Shown: positions 1-11,228 of the stretch, piece by piece | Position numbering within the stretch: the first letter of the stretch is position 1 | Layout: each line of letters starts with the position of its first letter | Assembly: GCA_913020445.1 (NCBI GenBank) | Contig: CAJWAR010000012.1 | Location: 24,996-88,995, forward strand | From: an uncultured Rhodospirillaceae bacterium | GTDB lineage: Bacteria; Pseudomonadota; Alphaproteobacteria; Rhodospirillales; UBA2165 | Length of the DNA: 64,000 bases | Reading direction: 5' to 3' | The notes under the pieces: generated by a model | Told to the model about the DNA's origin: nothing | Databases searched by the model: none | What the model saw: only the letters and a program-made list of their open reading frames with translations | Made by a program: the position numbers and the translations under genes

Positions 1-10
1 CAGTAGCCAT
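1..10 (-). CDS. sucB: Dihydrolipoyl succinyltransferase (E2 of 2-oxoglutarate dehydrogenase), first codons only
   Basis: Only the start codon and the next two codons (Met-Ala-Thr) lie in the window, read leftward from position 10. A GAGG ribosome-binding sequence sits just upstream, about 20 bases after the sucA stop. The identity is inferred from position: sucB follows sucA directly in most Proteobacteria. The sequence itself does not prove the product. Confidence 0.55.
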
Positions 11-29
11 AATATCCTCAATTCACCTA

Positions 30-2972
30 CTATTTCTTGCCGTTTTTACCGAATTTTACGGGCATATATGGTTGCATTAAATCTTTTGCTTTGCCGCTGA
101 GCGCCTGATCGACCAACAATGCTTGTTCAGCGTTATGAACCTTGAGCGAACCAGCTGCTGGTGACGCCGACGCCGTACGGCCAACATAAATAACCCGCCG
201 GGTTTGTTTGGCCTTTTTGTCCAAGCCTTCAAGAATATAATCGATGCGATCAGCGGCAAAATGCCAGGCGCCTTGATTGGAGGCTTCTTCCTGGCACCAC
301 ACCACATCGGCATTGGGGTAGCGCTTAATTTGCTTGGTAATGCCCATCCGTGGCCAGGGATAAAGCTGCTCAAGCCGGATAATTGCGACATTATTGATGC
401 CTTGTTCCCGGCGCGCCTCGAGCAGGTCATAAAAGACTTTGCCGGAACAAAGCACGACGCGTTTTACCTTATCATCAGCCGCAAGATCATCGATTTCGGG
501 AATGAACCGGCGGAAACGGGTGCCTGGGCCCATCTCATCTAAGGTCGAGATGTTGAGCTTGTGGCGCAGCAGTGATTTTGGCGACATCACGATTAGCGGT
601 TTACGGTAATTTCGTTTAACTTGGCGGCGCAACGCATGGAAGAAGTTGGCCGGTGAGGTGATATTGACGACCTGCATATTGTCTTCGGCGCAAAGTTGCA
701 GATAACGCTCCAGCCGCGCTGACGAATGCTCCGGTCCCTGGCCTTCCATGCCATGCGGTAATAGCATCACAAGGCCTGACATACGCAACCATTTCGACTC
801 GCCTGATGATATGAACTGATCAAAAATCACCTGAGCTGTATTGGCGAAGTCACCAAACTGAGCTTCCCACAGGGTCAGCGTCGTCGGCTCCGCCAAGGAA
901 TAACCATATTCATAACCAACCACGGCAAATTCCGATAACGGGCTATCCATGACTTCGAACGGCGCTTGTTCCCCCGGTCGAATTTCACTTAAGGGGTAAT
1001 AACGGGTTTCATTTTCCTGATCGACAATTACACAATGCCGGTGGGAAAAAGTGCCACGACCCGAATCCTGGCCCGACAACCGCACCGGGTGACCTTCGAT
1101 CAAAAGCGAGCCATAGGCGAGCGCCTCCGCCATCGCCCAATCGAGACCTTCGCCGCTCTCTATCATTTTAGTTTTGGTTTTGAGCTGGCGCAGTAATTTG
1201 CTGTTTACATTGATGCCTTCCGGCACCCGGGCGAGTGAATGGCCGATCTCTTTCAAGGTCTCAATTTCGACCGAAGTGTCATCGTCGCGTTTTTCTTCCT
1301 CACCTTCGAGCGCCGACAGGCCTTCCCATTTGCCTTCCAGCCAATCGGCTTTGTTCGATTTGTAATTGGTGGCAGCCTCGAACTCTTTATCGAGATGGGC
1401 TTTGAAATCGGTTTCAATTTTTTCAATTTCTTCGAGATTGATCAGCCCTTCTTTGAGCAGCCGTTCACGGTAAATCTCCCGCGTCGTTGGATGCTTGCCA
1501 ATCGCCGTATACATGCGCGGCTGAGTGAACATCGGCTCATCACCTTCATTGTGACCATGACGGCGATAGCAGAAAAGATCGATGACAACATCGCGCCTAA
1601 ATTTTTGCCGGAACTGGGCAGCCAGATCGGCAACCCGGACGACAGCTTCTGGATCGTCGCCGTTGACATGAAAAATCGGCGCCTGCATGCCTTTGGCGAC
1701 ATCGGTCGGATAGGGTGTTGAGCGCGAGCTTGAGGGGTTGGTGGTAAAGCCGATCTGGTTATTGACAATGACATGAATTGTGCCGCCGGTGCGGTAACCC
1801 TTAATTTGCGAGAGATCGAGGGTTTCCGGCACAATACCCTGGCCGGCAAAGGCGGCATCGCCATGCATCAGGAGCCCCATGACTTTCTCGCGGGCTTCGT
1901 CACCACGCTGGGTCTGCTTAGCGCGAACCTTGCCAAGCACTACCGGATTAACACATTCCAAATGTGATGGGTTAGCAGTCAGCGATAAATGCATATTGCC
2001 TTCGGTAAATTCCCGGTCAGCCGACGCACCCAAATGGTACTTCACGTCGCCTGAGCCCTGGACATCTTCCGGATGCGCTGAGTTGCCCTGAAATTCAGAG
2101 AATATTGCCACATACGGTTTGCCCAAGGTGCGCGCCAACACGTTCAAGCGGCCCCGATGAGGCATGCCAATGACGACTTCCTCGACGCCGACATAAGCGG
2201 CTGTCCGCAACATACGTTCCATGAACGGGATCAGGCTTTCGCCACCATCCAAGCCGAAGCGTTTGGTGCCGGTATGCTTAACCTGCAGATAGGTTTCAAA
2301 GCCTTCGGCTTCGACCATGTCTTTGTAAATCGCGCGCCTTAGTTCCGGCGAATATTTAGTACGGTAATCAACACCTTCAACATGTTCCTGAATCCAACTG
2401 CGCTCTTCTATCTCCTGGATATGCATATATTCGACGCCAATAGAGCTGCAATAAGATCGGCGCATAACCTCGAGAATTTCGCCCAGGGTCGCTGTTTCTT
2501 TCCCGGCCATCGAGGTAAAGGTGTCGATATAAATCTCTTTGTCGAGATCGTCTTCGGTAAAGCCGTAGGTTTTGTAATCGAGCTCCCGGTGATAGCCGGC
2601 ACCGACCAAACCTAACGGGTCGAACTGAGCATGCAGGTGACCACGCACCCGGTAAGACCGGATCAAAATACGGGCGCGAATGGACCGTTGGGCTATCTCG
2701 TTAACTTCAGCTGCAGACGCCGCGGGCGCTGCACCATTCGTTTTTTTTGGTGTTTCGTCGGGATCACTTGCGCCAATGATACTTGTTGTCGAGCGAGCCC
2801 AACTGGCGCCATTTATCTCACCTTGGATTGAAACTTTATCATCAGCGAGATCGGCGAATACGGCTGCCCAGCTTTGATCCACCGAGCCCGGATCTTCGAG
2901 ATACCGGTCATACAATTCAGCGATGAAGGCTGCATTGGCGCCGGTAAAAATGGAGTCCGTTGAATCCGCCAT
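30..2972 (-). CDS. sucA: 2-oxoglutarate dehydrogenase E1 component
   Basis: Thiamine-diphosphate-dependent decarboxylase of the cytoplasmic 2-oxoglutarate dehydrogenase complex (TCA cycle, 2-oxoglutarate to succinyl-CoA). The 980-residue protein is close to the usual family length. It begins with the E1 N-terminal segment around residues 10-45. It carries the conserved PHRGRLNVL motif at about 271-279, a GDAAFAGQG thiamine-diphosphate segment near 372 and VNNQIGFTT near 405. The C-terminal transketolase-like half contains the GQDSGRGTFSHRH region. The start at 2972 gives the expected N-terminus. It lies 24 bases after sucD and just before sucB, so sucC-sucD-sucA-sucB are probably one transcript. 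Confidence 0.98.
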   Translation of the reverse strand: MADSTDSIFTGANAAFIAELYDRYLEDPGSVDQSWAAVFADLADDKVSIQGEINGASWARSTTSIIGASDPDETPKKTNGAAPAASAAEVNEIAQRSIRARILIRSYRVRGHLHAQFDPLGLVGAGYHRELDYKTYGFTEDDLDKEIYIDTFTSMAGKETATLGEILEVMRRSYCSSIGVEYMHIQEIEERSWIQEHVEGVDYRTKYSPELRRAIYKDMVEAEGFETYLQVKHTGTKRFGLDGGESLIPFMERMLRTAAYVGVEEVVIGMPHRGRLNVLARTLGKPYVAIFSEFQGNSAHPEDVQGSGDVKYHLGASADREFTEGNMHLSLTANPSHLECVNPVVLGKVRAKQTQRGDEAREKVMGLLMHGDAAFAGQGIVPETLDLSQIKGYRTGGTIHVIVNNQIGFTTNPSSSRSTPYPTDVAKGMQAPIFHVNGDDPEAVVRVADLAAQFRQKFRRDVVIDLFCYRRHGHNEGDEPMFTQPRMYTAIGKHPTTREIYRERLLKEGLINLEEIEKIETDFKAHLDKEFEAATNYKSNKADWLEGKWEGLSALEGEEEKRDDDTSVEIETLKEIGHSLARVPEGINVNSKLLRQLKTKTKMIESGEGLDWAMAEALAYGSLLIEGHPVRLSGQDSGRGTFSHRHCVIVDQENETRYYPLSEIRPGEQAPFEVMDSPLSEFAVVGYEYGYSLAEPTTLTLWEAQFGDFANTAQVIFDQFISSGESKWLRMSGLVMLLPHGMEGQGPEHSSARLERYLQLCAEDNMQVVNITSPANFFHALRRQVKRNYRKPLIVMSPKSLLRHKLNISTLDEMGPGTRFRRFIPEIDDLAADDKVKRVVLCSGKVFYDLLEARREQGINNVAIIRLEQLYPWPRMGITKQIKRYPNADVVWCQEEASNQGAWHFAADRIDYILEGLDKKAKQTRRVIYVGRTASASPAAGSLKVHNAEQALLVDQALSGKAKDLMQPYMPVKFGKNGKK

Positions 2973-2996
2973 ATTCTATATCCCAGTTAAGACAAC

Positions 2997-3872
2997 TTAA
3001 CCCTTCATCGCTGCGAGCATGGTACTGCCCAATGCAGCCGGCGAATCGGTAACGTCAATACCGGCACTGCGCAGCGCTTCCATTTTATCGGCGGCGCCAC
3101 CTTTACCACCGGCAATGATCGCTCCAGCGTGCCCCATGCGGCGTCCGGGAGGAGCCGTCGCCCCGGCGATAAAGCCAACCATTGGTTTCTTAACCTTGGA
3201 GGATTTAATGAATTCAGCCGCCTCTTCTTCCGCCGAGCCGCCGATCTCACCGATCATGACAATGCCTTCGGTTTCATCATCGCCTAAGAACATTTCGAGG
3301 CAGTCAATAAAGTTAGTACCGTTTACCGGATCACCGCCGATACCAATGCACGTGGTCTGGCCAAGCCCAGCCGAAGTCGTCTGACCAACCGCTTCATAAG
3401 TCAGCGTACCGGAGCGGGACACTACACCGATTTTGCCACGCTGGTGAATATGGCCGGGCATGATACCGATTTTACATTCACCCGGCGTAATCACGCCTGG
3501 GCAGTTGGGGCCAACCAATCTCGTCGTCGAGCCTTCCAATACCCGTTTTACTTCAACCATATCCAACACCGGAATACCTTCGGTGATGCAGACCACCAGA
3601 GGGATTTCACAATCGACAGCTTCAAGAATGGCTTCCGCGGCAAAGGGCGGCGGCACATAGATGACGGACGCATTAGCGCCAGTTTTTTCGACCGCATCAG
3701 CGACCGTATCAAACACCGGCAAATCAAGATGGGTCGAGCCGCCTTTGCCGGGCGTCACACCGCCAACCATTTGGGTGCCATATGCAATCGCCTGCTCGGA
3801 GTGGAAGGTACCTTGTGAGCCGGTGAAACCCTGGCAGATAACTTTGGTATCTTTATTTACTAGAACAGCCAT
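2997..3872 (-). CDS. sucD: Succinyl-CoA ligase alpha subunit
   Basis: Alpha subunit of succinyl-CoA synthetase, which makes ATP or GTP from succinyl-CoA in the TCA cycle. The frame stays open further upstream, but the proper start is at 3872 ([10 protein letters not shown]). This gives 291 residues, the usual length, and begins one base after the sucC stop. The CoA-binding Rossmann segment ([15 protein letters not shown]) is near residues 16-30, and the catalytic phospho-histidine loop [10 protein letters not shown] is in the C-terminal half. The tight spacing to sucC fits the obligate alpha/beta complex. Confidence 0.97.
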   Translation of the reverse strand: MAVLVNKDTKVICQGFTGSQGTFHSEQAIAYGTQMVGGVTPGKGGSTHLDLPVFDTVADAVEKTGANASVIYVPPPFAAEAILEAVDCEIPLVVCITEGIPVLDMVEVKRVLEGSTTRLVGPNCPGVITPGECKIGIMPGHIHQRGKIGVVSRSGTLTYEAVGQTTSAGLGQTTCIGIGGDPVNGTNFIDCLEMFLGDDETEGIVMIGEIGGSAEEEAAEFIKSSKVKKPMVGFIAGATAPPGRRMGHAGAIIAGGKGGAADKMEALRSAGIDVTDSPAALGSTMLAAMKG

Positions 3873-3873
3873 T

Positions 3874-5073
3874 TTACGCGGCCTCCTCAACAGCTTTGAC
3901 CACCTTTTCAGCGGCATCGGCCAGATCATCACCCGAGATGATCGGCAACCCGGATTTGGCAAGAATTTCCTTACCCAGATCAACATTGGTGCCTTCGAGA
4001 CGAACCACCAGCGGTACGTTAAGCGACACTTCTTTGGCCGCCGCAACGACACCTTCGGCGATCACATCACAGCGCATAATGCCGCCAAAGATATTGACCA
4101 AGATGCCTTCAACATTGGAATCAGATAGAATAATTTTAAACGCCGTTGTCACGCGTTCTTTGGTCGCACCACCGCCGACATCCAGGAAGTTCGCGGGATC
4201 ACCGCCGTGAAGTTTAATGATATCCATGGTCGACATCGCCAAGCCTGCGCCATTGACCATGCAGCCGATGCTGCCATCAAGCTTAATATAGTTCAAATCA
4301 TGGCGTTCTGCTTCAAGTTCTGCCGAATCCTGTTCGTCTTCATCGCGCATTTCCTCGACATCTTTATGCCGGTAGAGCGCGTTGTCGTCGAAATTCATTT
4401 TGGCATCAAGCGCGATCACCTCGCCGCCTTTGGTCACAACCAGCGGATTGATCTCGATCTGGCTGGCATCCATTTCAACAAAGGCTTGGTACATCGAGAG
4501 CAGAAACTTTACCGCCGATTTTATCTGATCACCTTTGAGCCCGAGCCCGAAAGCAACTTCACGGGCGTGAAAGCCTTTCATGCCGGTCGCCGGATCGATA
4601 TCGATGGTTTGAATTTTTTCCGGCGTCTCAGCGGCAACTTCTTCGATATCCATGCCACCTTCCGAGCAGGCAATCACGGTCACCCGCGACGTTGCCCGAT
4701 CGATCAGCAGGCTTAAATACAATTCGCGATCAATGTCACAGCCATCTTCAATATAGACGCGCTTAACTTCTTTGCCATCCGGCCCCGTCTGATGCGTAAC
4801 CAGCGTCGCCCCCAGCATTTGATTAGCGGCTTCTTTGACCTCCTCGACGGATTTGATCACCCGTACGCCACCCTCGCTGCCCGCCGAGTCTTCTTTGAAT
4901 TTACCTTTGCCGCGGCCGCCGGCATGGATTTGTGATTTTACCACCCAGATCGGTCCACCAAGATCCTTGGCGACGTTTTCAGCTTCAGCCGCAGTGTAGG
5001 CGACGCCGCCTTTAAGCACGGCAACACCATATTTGGATAAAATCTGTTTCGCTTGATACTCGTGAATATTCAT
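3874..5073 (-). CDS. sucC: Succinyl-CoA ligase beta subunit
   Basis: ADP-forming succinyl-CoA synthetase beta subunit with an N-terminal ATP-grasp domain ([17 protein letters not shown] at the start, HAGGRGK near residue 50) and a C-terminal ligase domain ([20 protein letters not shown], then [11 protein letters not shown]). The length of 399 residues is typical. It is the first gene of the sucCDAB group and lies 61 bases downstream of mdh, with a strong hairpin between them. Confidence 0.97.
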   Translation of the reverse strand: MNIHEYQAKQILSKYGVAVLKGGVAYTAAEAENVAKDLGGPIWVVKSQIHAGGRGKGKFKEDSAGSEGGVRVIKSVEEVKEAANQMLGATLVTHQTGPDGKEVKRVYIEDGCDIDRELYLSLLIDRATSRVTVIACSEGGMDIEEVAAETPEKIQTIDIDPATGMKGFHAREVAFGLGLKGDQIKSAVKFLLSMYQAFVEMDASQIEINPLVVTKGGEVIALDAKMNFDDNALYRHKDVEEMRDEDEQDSAELEAERHDLNYIKLDGSIGCMVNGAGLAMSTMDIIKLHGGDPANFLDVGGGATKERVTTAFKIILSDSNVEGILVNIFGGIMRCDVIAEGVVAAAKEVSLNVPLVVRLEGTNVDLGKEILAKSGLPIISGDDLADAAEKVVKAVEEAA

Positions 5074-5096
5074 AAGCCTCTAGCCCTTAAGTTAGC

Positions 5097-5124
5097 GCAG
5101 AGTCTCGCCTCAACGAGACTCTGC
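5097..5124. other. Perfect 11-bp hairpin between mdh and sucC
   Basis: Arms GCAGAGTCTCG (5097-5107) and CGAGACTCTGC (5114-5124) are exact complements around a 6-base loop. Neither side has a clear run of T, so it is not a standard intrinsic terminator. In the 61-base mdh-sucC gap it may protect or process the mRNA and give mdh and suc genes different transcript levels. That role is inference. Confidence 0.7.
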
Positions 5125-5134
5125 AGTTTTGAAT

Positions 5135-6506
<1,372 letters not shown>

Positions 6507-7649
6507 TTATTCCGCACCATGGGGTAAGGCAAGATATTCTTCAGACTGCATTTCCATCAGCCGAGAAATCAAGCGCTCAAATTCAAACGCGCCCTCCCCC
6601 AAAACATAAAGTTCGTCTGGGGGCGCGTCGGCGGAACAGATAAAATTCACTTTGTTTTCATAGAGCGCATCGATCAGGGTAATGAACCGCTGGGCTTCGC
6701 TTTTTAAGTCTTCACCCATGCGCGGAATGTCATCCAGGATTAGCGTGTGATAGCGCTCGGCAATTTCAAGATAATCGGCCGGCCCCAATGCTTCGGCACA
6801 TAAACTGTTAAAGCTGGAGCGCCCGACCCCGGCAGCGGCCGTCGGAATTTCAACAATCCGGCCTTTGACTTCAATTTTATCAGGCGCCGCCGTATAACCC
6901 TCGGTAAGATCAGCAAAATATTGATCCAAGTCTTTGGCTGCCGCCGCATCAAGCGGTTGATGATAGACCTGCATACCAAGCATACGCTCGAGCCGGTAGT
7001 CGCGGGCTGCGCCTAATTGCAGAATATCCAAACGCTCGTTGATCAGATCGATAAAAGGCAAAAATTTCTCCCGCTGGAGCCCATCTTTGTAGAGATCACC
7101 TGGCGGGCGGTTGGAGGTGGCAAGGATCACCACATCCCGTTCAAGCAAACCTTCGAACAAACGCCCCAATATCATCGCATCGACAATATTGACCACCTGC
7201 AATTCATCGAAACAAAGCAGCCATGCCTCGTCGGCAATTGCAGCGGCAACGCCTGGGATTGGGTCACCACCCCCACTGTTGTTTTTCCGAAAATCGTTAA
7301 AACGGTTATGAACATCCTGCAAAAAAGCATGGAAATGAACGCGGCGTTTGCGTTCAACCGGTGCTGTTTCATAGAATAAATCCATCAACATGGATTTTCC
7401 GCGCCCAACATCGCCAAAGATATAGAGGCCTTGTAACGGCTCTTCCCGGCGGCGGCCCAAGCGGCTGTTTAGGCCAAAGCGATCTTTCCAGCCGGCCTGA
7501 CCAGAAGACGGCTGATAGCCATTGAGTGCGCGATGCAGACTTTGCAATTTTTCCGCCAGCAGCTCTTGGGCGGGATCCGGATTGAGATCGCCGGCAGCCA
7601 CGCGGTCGCGATAGGTAAAGAGCGGGCCAGATTGAGCTTCATTCGACAT
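6507..7649 (-). CDS. zapE: Cell division protein ZapE (AFG1-like ATPase)
   Basis: AFG1/LACE1-family P-loop ATPase, 380 residues, which in Escherichia coli associates with the FtsZ ring. The Walker A motif GDVGRGKS is at residues 80-87 and the Walker B motif LLCFDE at 144-149, followed by an arginine-containing ATSNRPP segment. The length matches the family. It lies upstream of mdh in the same direction but 325 bases away, so it probably forms a separate transcript. It is recognised from motifs and family pattern. Confidence 0.94.
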   Translation of the reverse strand: MSNEAQSGPLFTYRDRVAAGDLNPDPAQELLAEKLQSLHRALNGYQPSSGQAGWKDRFGLNSRLGRRREEPLQGLYIFGDVGRGKSMLMDLFYETAPVERKRRVHFHAFLQDVHNRFNDFRKNNSGGGDPIPGVAAAIADEAWLLCFDELQVVNIVDAMILGRLFEGLLERDVVILATSNRPPGDLYKDGLQREKFLPFIDLINERLDILQLGAARDYRLERMLGMQVYHQPLDAAAAKDLDQYFADLTEGYTAAPDKIEVKGRIVEIPTAAAGVGRSSFNSLCAEALGPADYLEIAERYHTLILDDIPRMGEDLKSEAQRFITLIDALYENKVNFICSADAPPDELYVLGEGAFEFERLISRLMEMQSEEYLALPHGAE

Positions 7650-7871
7650 AGCTCGCTACTTAAGGCTGCCGTCCCTTGAAGTAAAGCGATTTAGAAACTC
7701 GCTACAACAATATGTGACTATTTATTTACGTCAATAATTTCAATCAGATACCCGTTGAGTTACCGTCAATCACGGAATACTCACAGAAAGCTTACTCATC
7801 ATTTGGGCTAACAATGCTTATATATCAAATACGGGGCACACAGTATTCTTGGGGAAAATTGGCAGGAAAAA

Positions 7872-8561
7872 ATGCTAACGACTACTATTAAACGCATCTT
7901 TTTGGCAGTGCTAATCGCCGTTGTCGTGGTGTGGGGAGCGCTTAACCATCAAAAATTTGATGTTGAAATCTTGGTCGCCTGGATTGCCGGTTACGGCATG
8001 TTGGCGCCACTTATCTACATCGTGAGCCGGTCGATTGGCGCCGTTTTTTTTGTCCCCGGCAGTCTTATGGCGATTACGGCTGGTGTTGCCTTCGGACCAG
8101 TTTGGGGAGCTGTCTATAATCTGATCGCGTCAACGATCGGCGCAGTACTAGCCTTCCTGGTAGCTCGTTACGTTGCCTCTGACTATGTGCGTGAGAAATT
8201 GGGCAGTAATAATCGGATAAACACCGCGATCGAAGGTGTCGAAGCTGAAGGCTGGCGGTTTGTTGCTTTTGTCAGATTGGTGCCGTTGTTTCCCTATAAC
8301 ATTCTCAATTATGTCCTTGGCTTAACCCGCATCAAAGTAACTCACTTTGCCGCTGCTTCTTTTGTCTGCATGATCCCGGGCGATATCGCTTATGTCTATA
8401 TCGGCTATGCCGGACGGGAAACAATGGCGGGCAATGATGCGTCAATTGAAATTGCGCTTATCGCGCTTGGACTGCTGGCAGCGATCGTGTTTTTACCCCG
8501 GCTCGTGCGATATTTCAGGGACGGCAAATCGGTCGGTCAGCGCCTCAAGAACCAGCTTTAA
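7872..8561 (+). CDS. TVP38/TMEM64 (DedA-like) membrane protein
   Basis: Integral inner-membrane protein of 229 residues with the SNARE-associated (DedA/VTT) domain. There is an N-terminal membrane segment at about 7-23. It carries the typical FFVPGS motif at residues 59-64, a central FVRLVPLFPYNILNY segment, a re-entrant-type CMIPGDIAYVYIG and a last hydrophobic helix before a basic tail. Family members are linked to lipid scrambling or membrane homeostasis; the substrate here is unknown. It ends one base before the stop of the convergent TerB-domain gene. Confidence 0.88.
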   Translation: MLTTTIKRIFLAVLIAVVVVWGALNHQKFDVEILVAWIAGYGMLAPLIYIVSRSIGAVFFVPGSLMAITAGVAFGPVWGAVYNLIASTIGAVLAFLVARYVASDYVREKLGSNNRINTAIEGVEAEGWRFVAFVRLVPLFPYNILNYVLGLTRIKVTHFAAASFVCMIPGDIAYVYIGYAGRETMAGNDASIEIALIALGLLAAIVFLPRLVRYFRDGKSVGQRLKNQL

Positions 8562-8562
8562 A

Positions 8563-9033
8563 TCAGCTCGGTAATTGGTCCATCAATTCGGTCCGGTAGA
8601 GGCCAAAATGAGCCGGATCAAGTTCCAAAATACTACATAGAGATACGATCTCAATTTGATCGATCAAGCTGGTTTTACCATTGGATTCCGCAATCGCCAG
8701 ACAAATGCGGATCAACAATGCTGCTGTCTCCGGATTGTCTTTTACCAAATCCAATTGACCCAGGACTTTGGGATGTCCTTCGCTTGGTGCTGATAGGATG
8801 GCGTCACAATAATCGACAAATATATTCACTGCTTCATGGGGGTCGTAAACTTGCAACGCCTCTAACGTCTCGATGATCTGATCCACACGGACGCGTTCGG
8901 AAAAGCTCACCTTACCATCAGCCGTTGCCACCAGTGCACAGGCCGCCATCGTCGCTTTTAGAAACGGCAAATTATGATGCCGCTCAATCAGCGTGTGGTA
9001 TTGCTCTTGGAGCGTTCCGAGAATTCCGGTCAA
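8563..9033 (-). CDS. TerB-domain protein
   Basis: Cytoplasmic, mostly helical protein of 156 residues. An acidic DGKVSFSE loop at about residues 39-46 and a second SNGKTSLIDQIEI loop later match the paired metal-binding helices of the TerB family. No other ter genes (terZ, C, D) are nearby, so a role in tellurite resistance is not supported. Stand-alone TerB proteins are common in Alphaproteobacteria and their function is not established. Confidence 0.8.
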   Translation of the reverse strand: MTGILGTLQEQYHTLIERHHNLPFLKATMAACALVATADGKVSFSERVRVDQIIETLEALQVYDPHEAVNIFVDYCDAILSAPSEGHPKVLGQLDLVKDNPETAALLIRICLAIAESNGKTSLIDQIEIVSLCSILELDPAHFGLYRTELMDQLPS

Positions 9034-9155
9034 TTGCTTCTCCCAGGTTGTCTGAAAATCATAAACGAAATTGGCTCCCGAAAGCGAGTCGGAAAAAAAT
9101 CCCCTCTGGGAGCGCCATAGTAATCCTATCGAGACTATTGAAATTAATGGGAGAA

Positions 9156-9181
9156 TTGTATATACAATATTGTATATACAA
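9156..9181. promoter_or_regulatory. Two tandem palindromes upstream of brnT (probable BrnA operator)
   Basis: The 12-base perfect palindrome TTGTATATACAA occurs twice (9156-9167 and 9170-9181), separated by TA, ending 8 bases before the brnT start. BrnA-type antitoxins carry a ribbon-helix-helix-like DNA-binding domain and repress their own operon. Tandem palindromes overlapping the start region fit that role. The pairing of this site with BrnA is inference from position. Confidence 0.8.
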
Positions 9182-9189
9182 ATTTAGGC

Positions 9190-9489
9190 ATGGAATTTGA
9201 GTGGGATGAACGGAAAGATCAAGCTAATCGGGTAAAGCATGGCATTAGTTTTGAAACTGCTACCGGTGTGTTCGGCGACCCAAAAATTGTCATTACTCTT
9301 GACGAATTCAGTTTCGATGAAGAGCGATGGAAAGCTACAGGATTATCCGAAAACAGGAGTGTTCTTCGTGTTGTTTACACAGAAAGAATGAGTTTTTTTG
9401 GCAAAGAGGTAATTCGAATCATATCCGCACGGAAGGCAGATAAAGATGAAAAAGCAGAATATTATCAGATACCGCCGAATTCCTGGTGA
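9190..9489 (+). CDS. brnT: BrnT-family ribonuclease toxin
   Basis: Toxin of a BrnT/BrnA type II toxin-antitoxin pair, 99 residues. It shows the family start (MEFEWDERKDQANRVKHGI), the F-x-A-x-x-V-F-x-D block near residues 22-32 and the C-terminal VIRIISARKA-x-x-x-E segment typical of this RelE-like RNase. BrnT toxins cut RNA and stop translation. The gene overlaps brnA by 44 bases, the normal toxin-first order of this family. The only control element seen is the double palindrome directly upstream. Confidence 0.93.
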   Translation: MEFEWDERKDQANRVKHGISFETATGVFGDPKIVITLDEFSFDEERWKATGLSENRSVLRVVYTERMSFFGKEVIRIISARKADKDEKAEYYQIPPNSW

Positions 9490-9745
9490 ACCGCTATCAG
9501 AACAGGCACGAAAAGAGCTCGAGGCGCTCGAAGCAATGCCAGATTCAGAAATCGATTATACCGACATTCCAAAAGATACTGATTGGTCTGGTGCAGTTCG
9601 AGGCTGGGAAAACCGGCCCAGAAAAAAACCAATCTCAATACGTTTGGATTCAGATATCATCGCTTTTTTCAAAGCACGAAGCGACAAGTATCAGTCGGCT
9701 ATCAACCGCGTGCTCCGCGATTATGTTGAGGCTCAAAGGAAATAG
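9446..9745 (+). CDS. brnA: BrnA-family antitoxin
   Basis: Antitoxin partner of BrnT, 99 residues. The C-terminal part (KKPISIRLDSDIIAFFKA, then SAINRVLRDYV) is the ribbon-helix-helix-like DNA-binding domain characteristic of BrnA. The N-terminal part is charged and probably wraps the toxin. Translation is probably coupled to brnT, because the start at 9446 lies inside the toxin gene. It is expected to repress the operon by binding 9156-9181. Confidence 0.92.
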   Translation: MKKQNIIRYRRIPGEPLSEQARKELEALEAMPDSEIDYTDIPKDTDWSGAVRGWENRPRKKPISIRLDSDIIAFFKARSDKYQSAINRVLRDYVEAQRK

Positions 9746-9820
9746 TTAATCCTCCAGCATGCCTGCAATTATTAAATCGTCTCCCTGACCGCGTTGGCGC
9801 AAACCATCGATAATTCCCGG

Positions 9821-10354
9821 CTAATCATCAGCGTGACGGTTCTGGCTCATTTTAGATTTTCCTTCGAGCCGTGAAATCTCAATTTCAAAACAGACAATGC
9901 CTTTGAGCATGCCGCGGACGAAGTCTTCCGGCTGGTCTTCCAGTTGCCAGCCATCCGAACCTTCATAGGTCTCGACCAAGCTTTTTTGCGCGTCAATCAG
10001 GGCCGCTTCATCTTCGATGATACGTGGCGTGCCATAAGCATGGACGGTGACATAATTCCATGTTGGCACAGATGGTTGTTTTTCGTACCAACTCGGCGAG
10101 ATATAGGCGTGCGGACCCCAAAATATAACCAGCGCTTCTTGGTCGTCTTCAAAACTCTGCCAATGTGGATTGGCCTTGGCCATGTGAGAAATCAGAGTAC
10201 CTTTTTCACCTTGTGTTTCGTCCAGCATAAACGGCAAGTGAGTAGCAATTGGCGTGCCCTCGACATTGCCGACCAAGATCGCCCAACCATGATCCCGGAT
10301 GACATTGTGGAGGATTCCCTGATTTTCCTCGATGTGATATTCGGGACTATACAT
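9821..10354 (-). CDS. PaiB-type FMN-binding protein
   Basis: Protein of 177 residues related to Bacillus PaiB, annotated as an FMN-binding negative transcriptional regulator. The start at 10354 (MYSPEYH) follows a TAGGAGAAG ribosome-binding site. The frame extends further upstream without a good site. Supporting motifs are the THLPFMLDE region, the HMAKANPHW block and the YISPSWY...VPTWNY segment typical of this split-barrel flavin family. The physiological role is uncertain. It lies downstream of sdhB in the same direction and may be read from the sdh transcript. Confidence 0.88.
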   Translation of the reverse strand: MYSPEYHIEENQGILHNVIRDHGWAILVGNVEGTPIATHLPFMLDETQGEKGTLISHMAKANPHWQSFEDDQEALVIFWGPHAYISPSWYEKQPSVPTWNYVTVHAYGTPRIIEDEAALIDAQKSLVETYEGSDGWQLEDQPEDFVRGMLKGIVCFEIEISRLEGKSKMSQNRHADD

Positions 10355-10427
10355 TTCGCTTCTCCTAAAAAAATGGCCGCGGGCTGAGCCGGCGACCATC
10401 CTTGAAATAATTTAGCGGCGCGCCAGC

Positions 10428-11204
10428 TTACATACGCTCAACCATCAATTTCTTGGTTTCGGCAATCGCCAGGGCCGGGTTAAGTGATTTCGGGCACGTG
10501 TTGGTGCAGTTCAAGATCGTATGGCAACGGTATAGCCGGAAGGGATCTTCGAGATTATCCAGCCGGTCACCGGTTTTCTCATCGCGCGAATCAACAATCC
10601 AGCGATAGGCCTGCAGCAAAATGGCCGGACCTAAATAGCGGTCGCCGTTCCACCAATAGCTCGGACATGATGTTTGACAGCAGAAACACAACACGCATTC
10701 CCAGAGGCCGTCGAGCTTTTCGCGTTCCTCCGGAGTTTGCAATCGCTCGCTGCCGGGTGCCGGTGTATCGGCCTGAACCCATGGCTTGATCTGGGTATAT
10801 TGCGCATAAGGTGTCGATAGATCGGGCACCAGATCTTTAATCACCGGCATATGAGGCAAGGGGTATACTTTTGCATCGCCTTTGATGTCGACAATGTCTT
10901 TGGTGCAGGCCAGTGTGTTGGTGCCGTCAACATTCATCGCGCAAGAGCCGCAAACGCCTTCCCGGCAGGAGCGCCGGAACGTCAGGGTCGGATCCATTTC
11001 GTTTTTAATTTTGATCAGCGCATCCAGCACCATCGGCCCGCAATTATCCATATCGACTTCATAGGTGTCGAGCTGTGGATTTTTGTCCTGATCGGGATCG
11101 TAGCGATAGATCTTGAACTTCTTGATATTTTTTGCGCCGTCCGGGGCCGTGTGGGTTTGACCTTTGACAACTCTGGAACCTTTCGGCAGGTTAAATTCAA
11201 CCAT
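10428..11204 (-). CDS. sdhB: Succinate dehydrogenase iron-sulfur subunit
   Basis: Iron-sulfur subunit of respiratory complex II, 258 residues, passing electrons from SdhA to ubiquinone. The 2Fe-2S cysteines are C80, C85, C88 and C100. The 4Fe-4S and 3Fe-4S ligands lie in [12 protein letters not shown] and [17 protein letters not shown]. The start at 11204 has an AAGGAG ribosome-binding site. It follows sdhA by 24 bases as the last gene of sdhCDAB. Confidence 0.98.
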   Translation of the reverse strand: MVEFNLPKGSRVVKGQTHTAPDGAKNIKKFKIYRYDPDQDKNPQLDTYEVDMDNCGPMVLDALIKIKNEMDPTLTFRRSCREGVCGSCAMNVDGTNTLACTKDIVDIKGDAKVYPLPHMPVIKDLVPDLSTPYAQYTQIKPWVQADTPAPGSERLQTPEEREKLDGLWECVLCFCCQTSCPSYWWNGDRYLGPAILLQAYRWIVDSRDEKTGDRLDNLEDPFRLYRCHTILNCTNTCPKSLNPALAIAETKKLMVERM

Positions 11205-11228
11205 TTTTTTCTCCTTGACCCTCGCCGC

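Noticed and set aside
8563..9033. Tellurite resistance operon
   Set aside because: Only an isolated TerB-domain gene is present, with no terC, terD, terE or terZ nearby.
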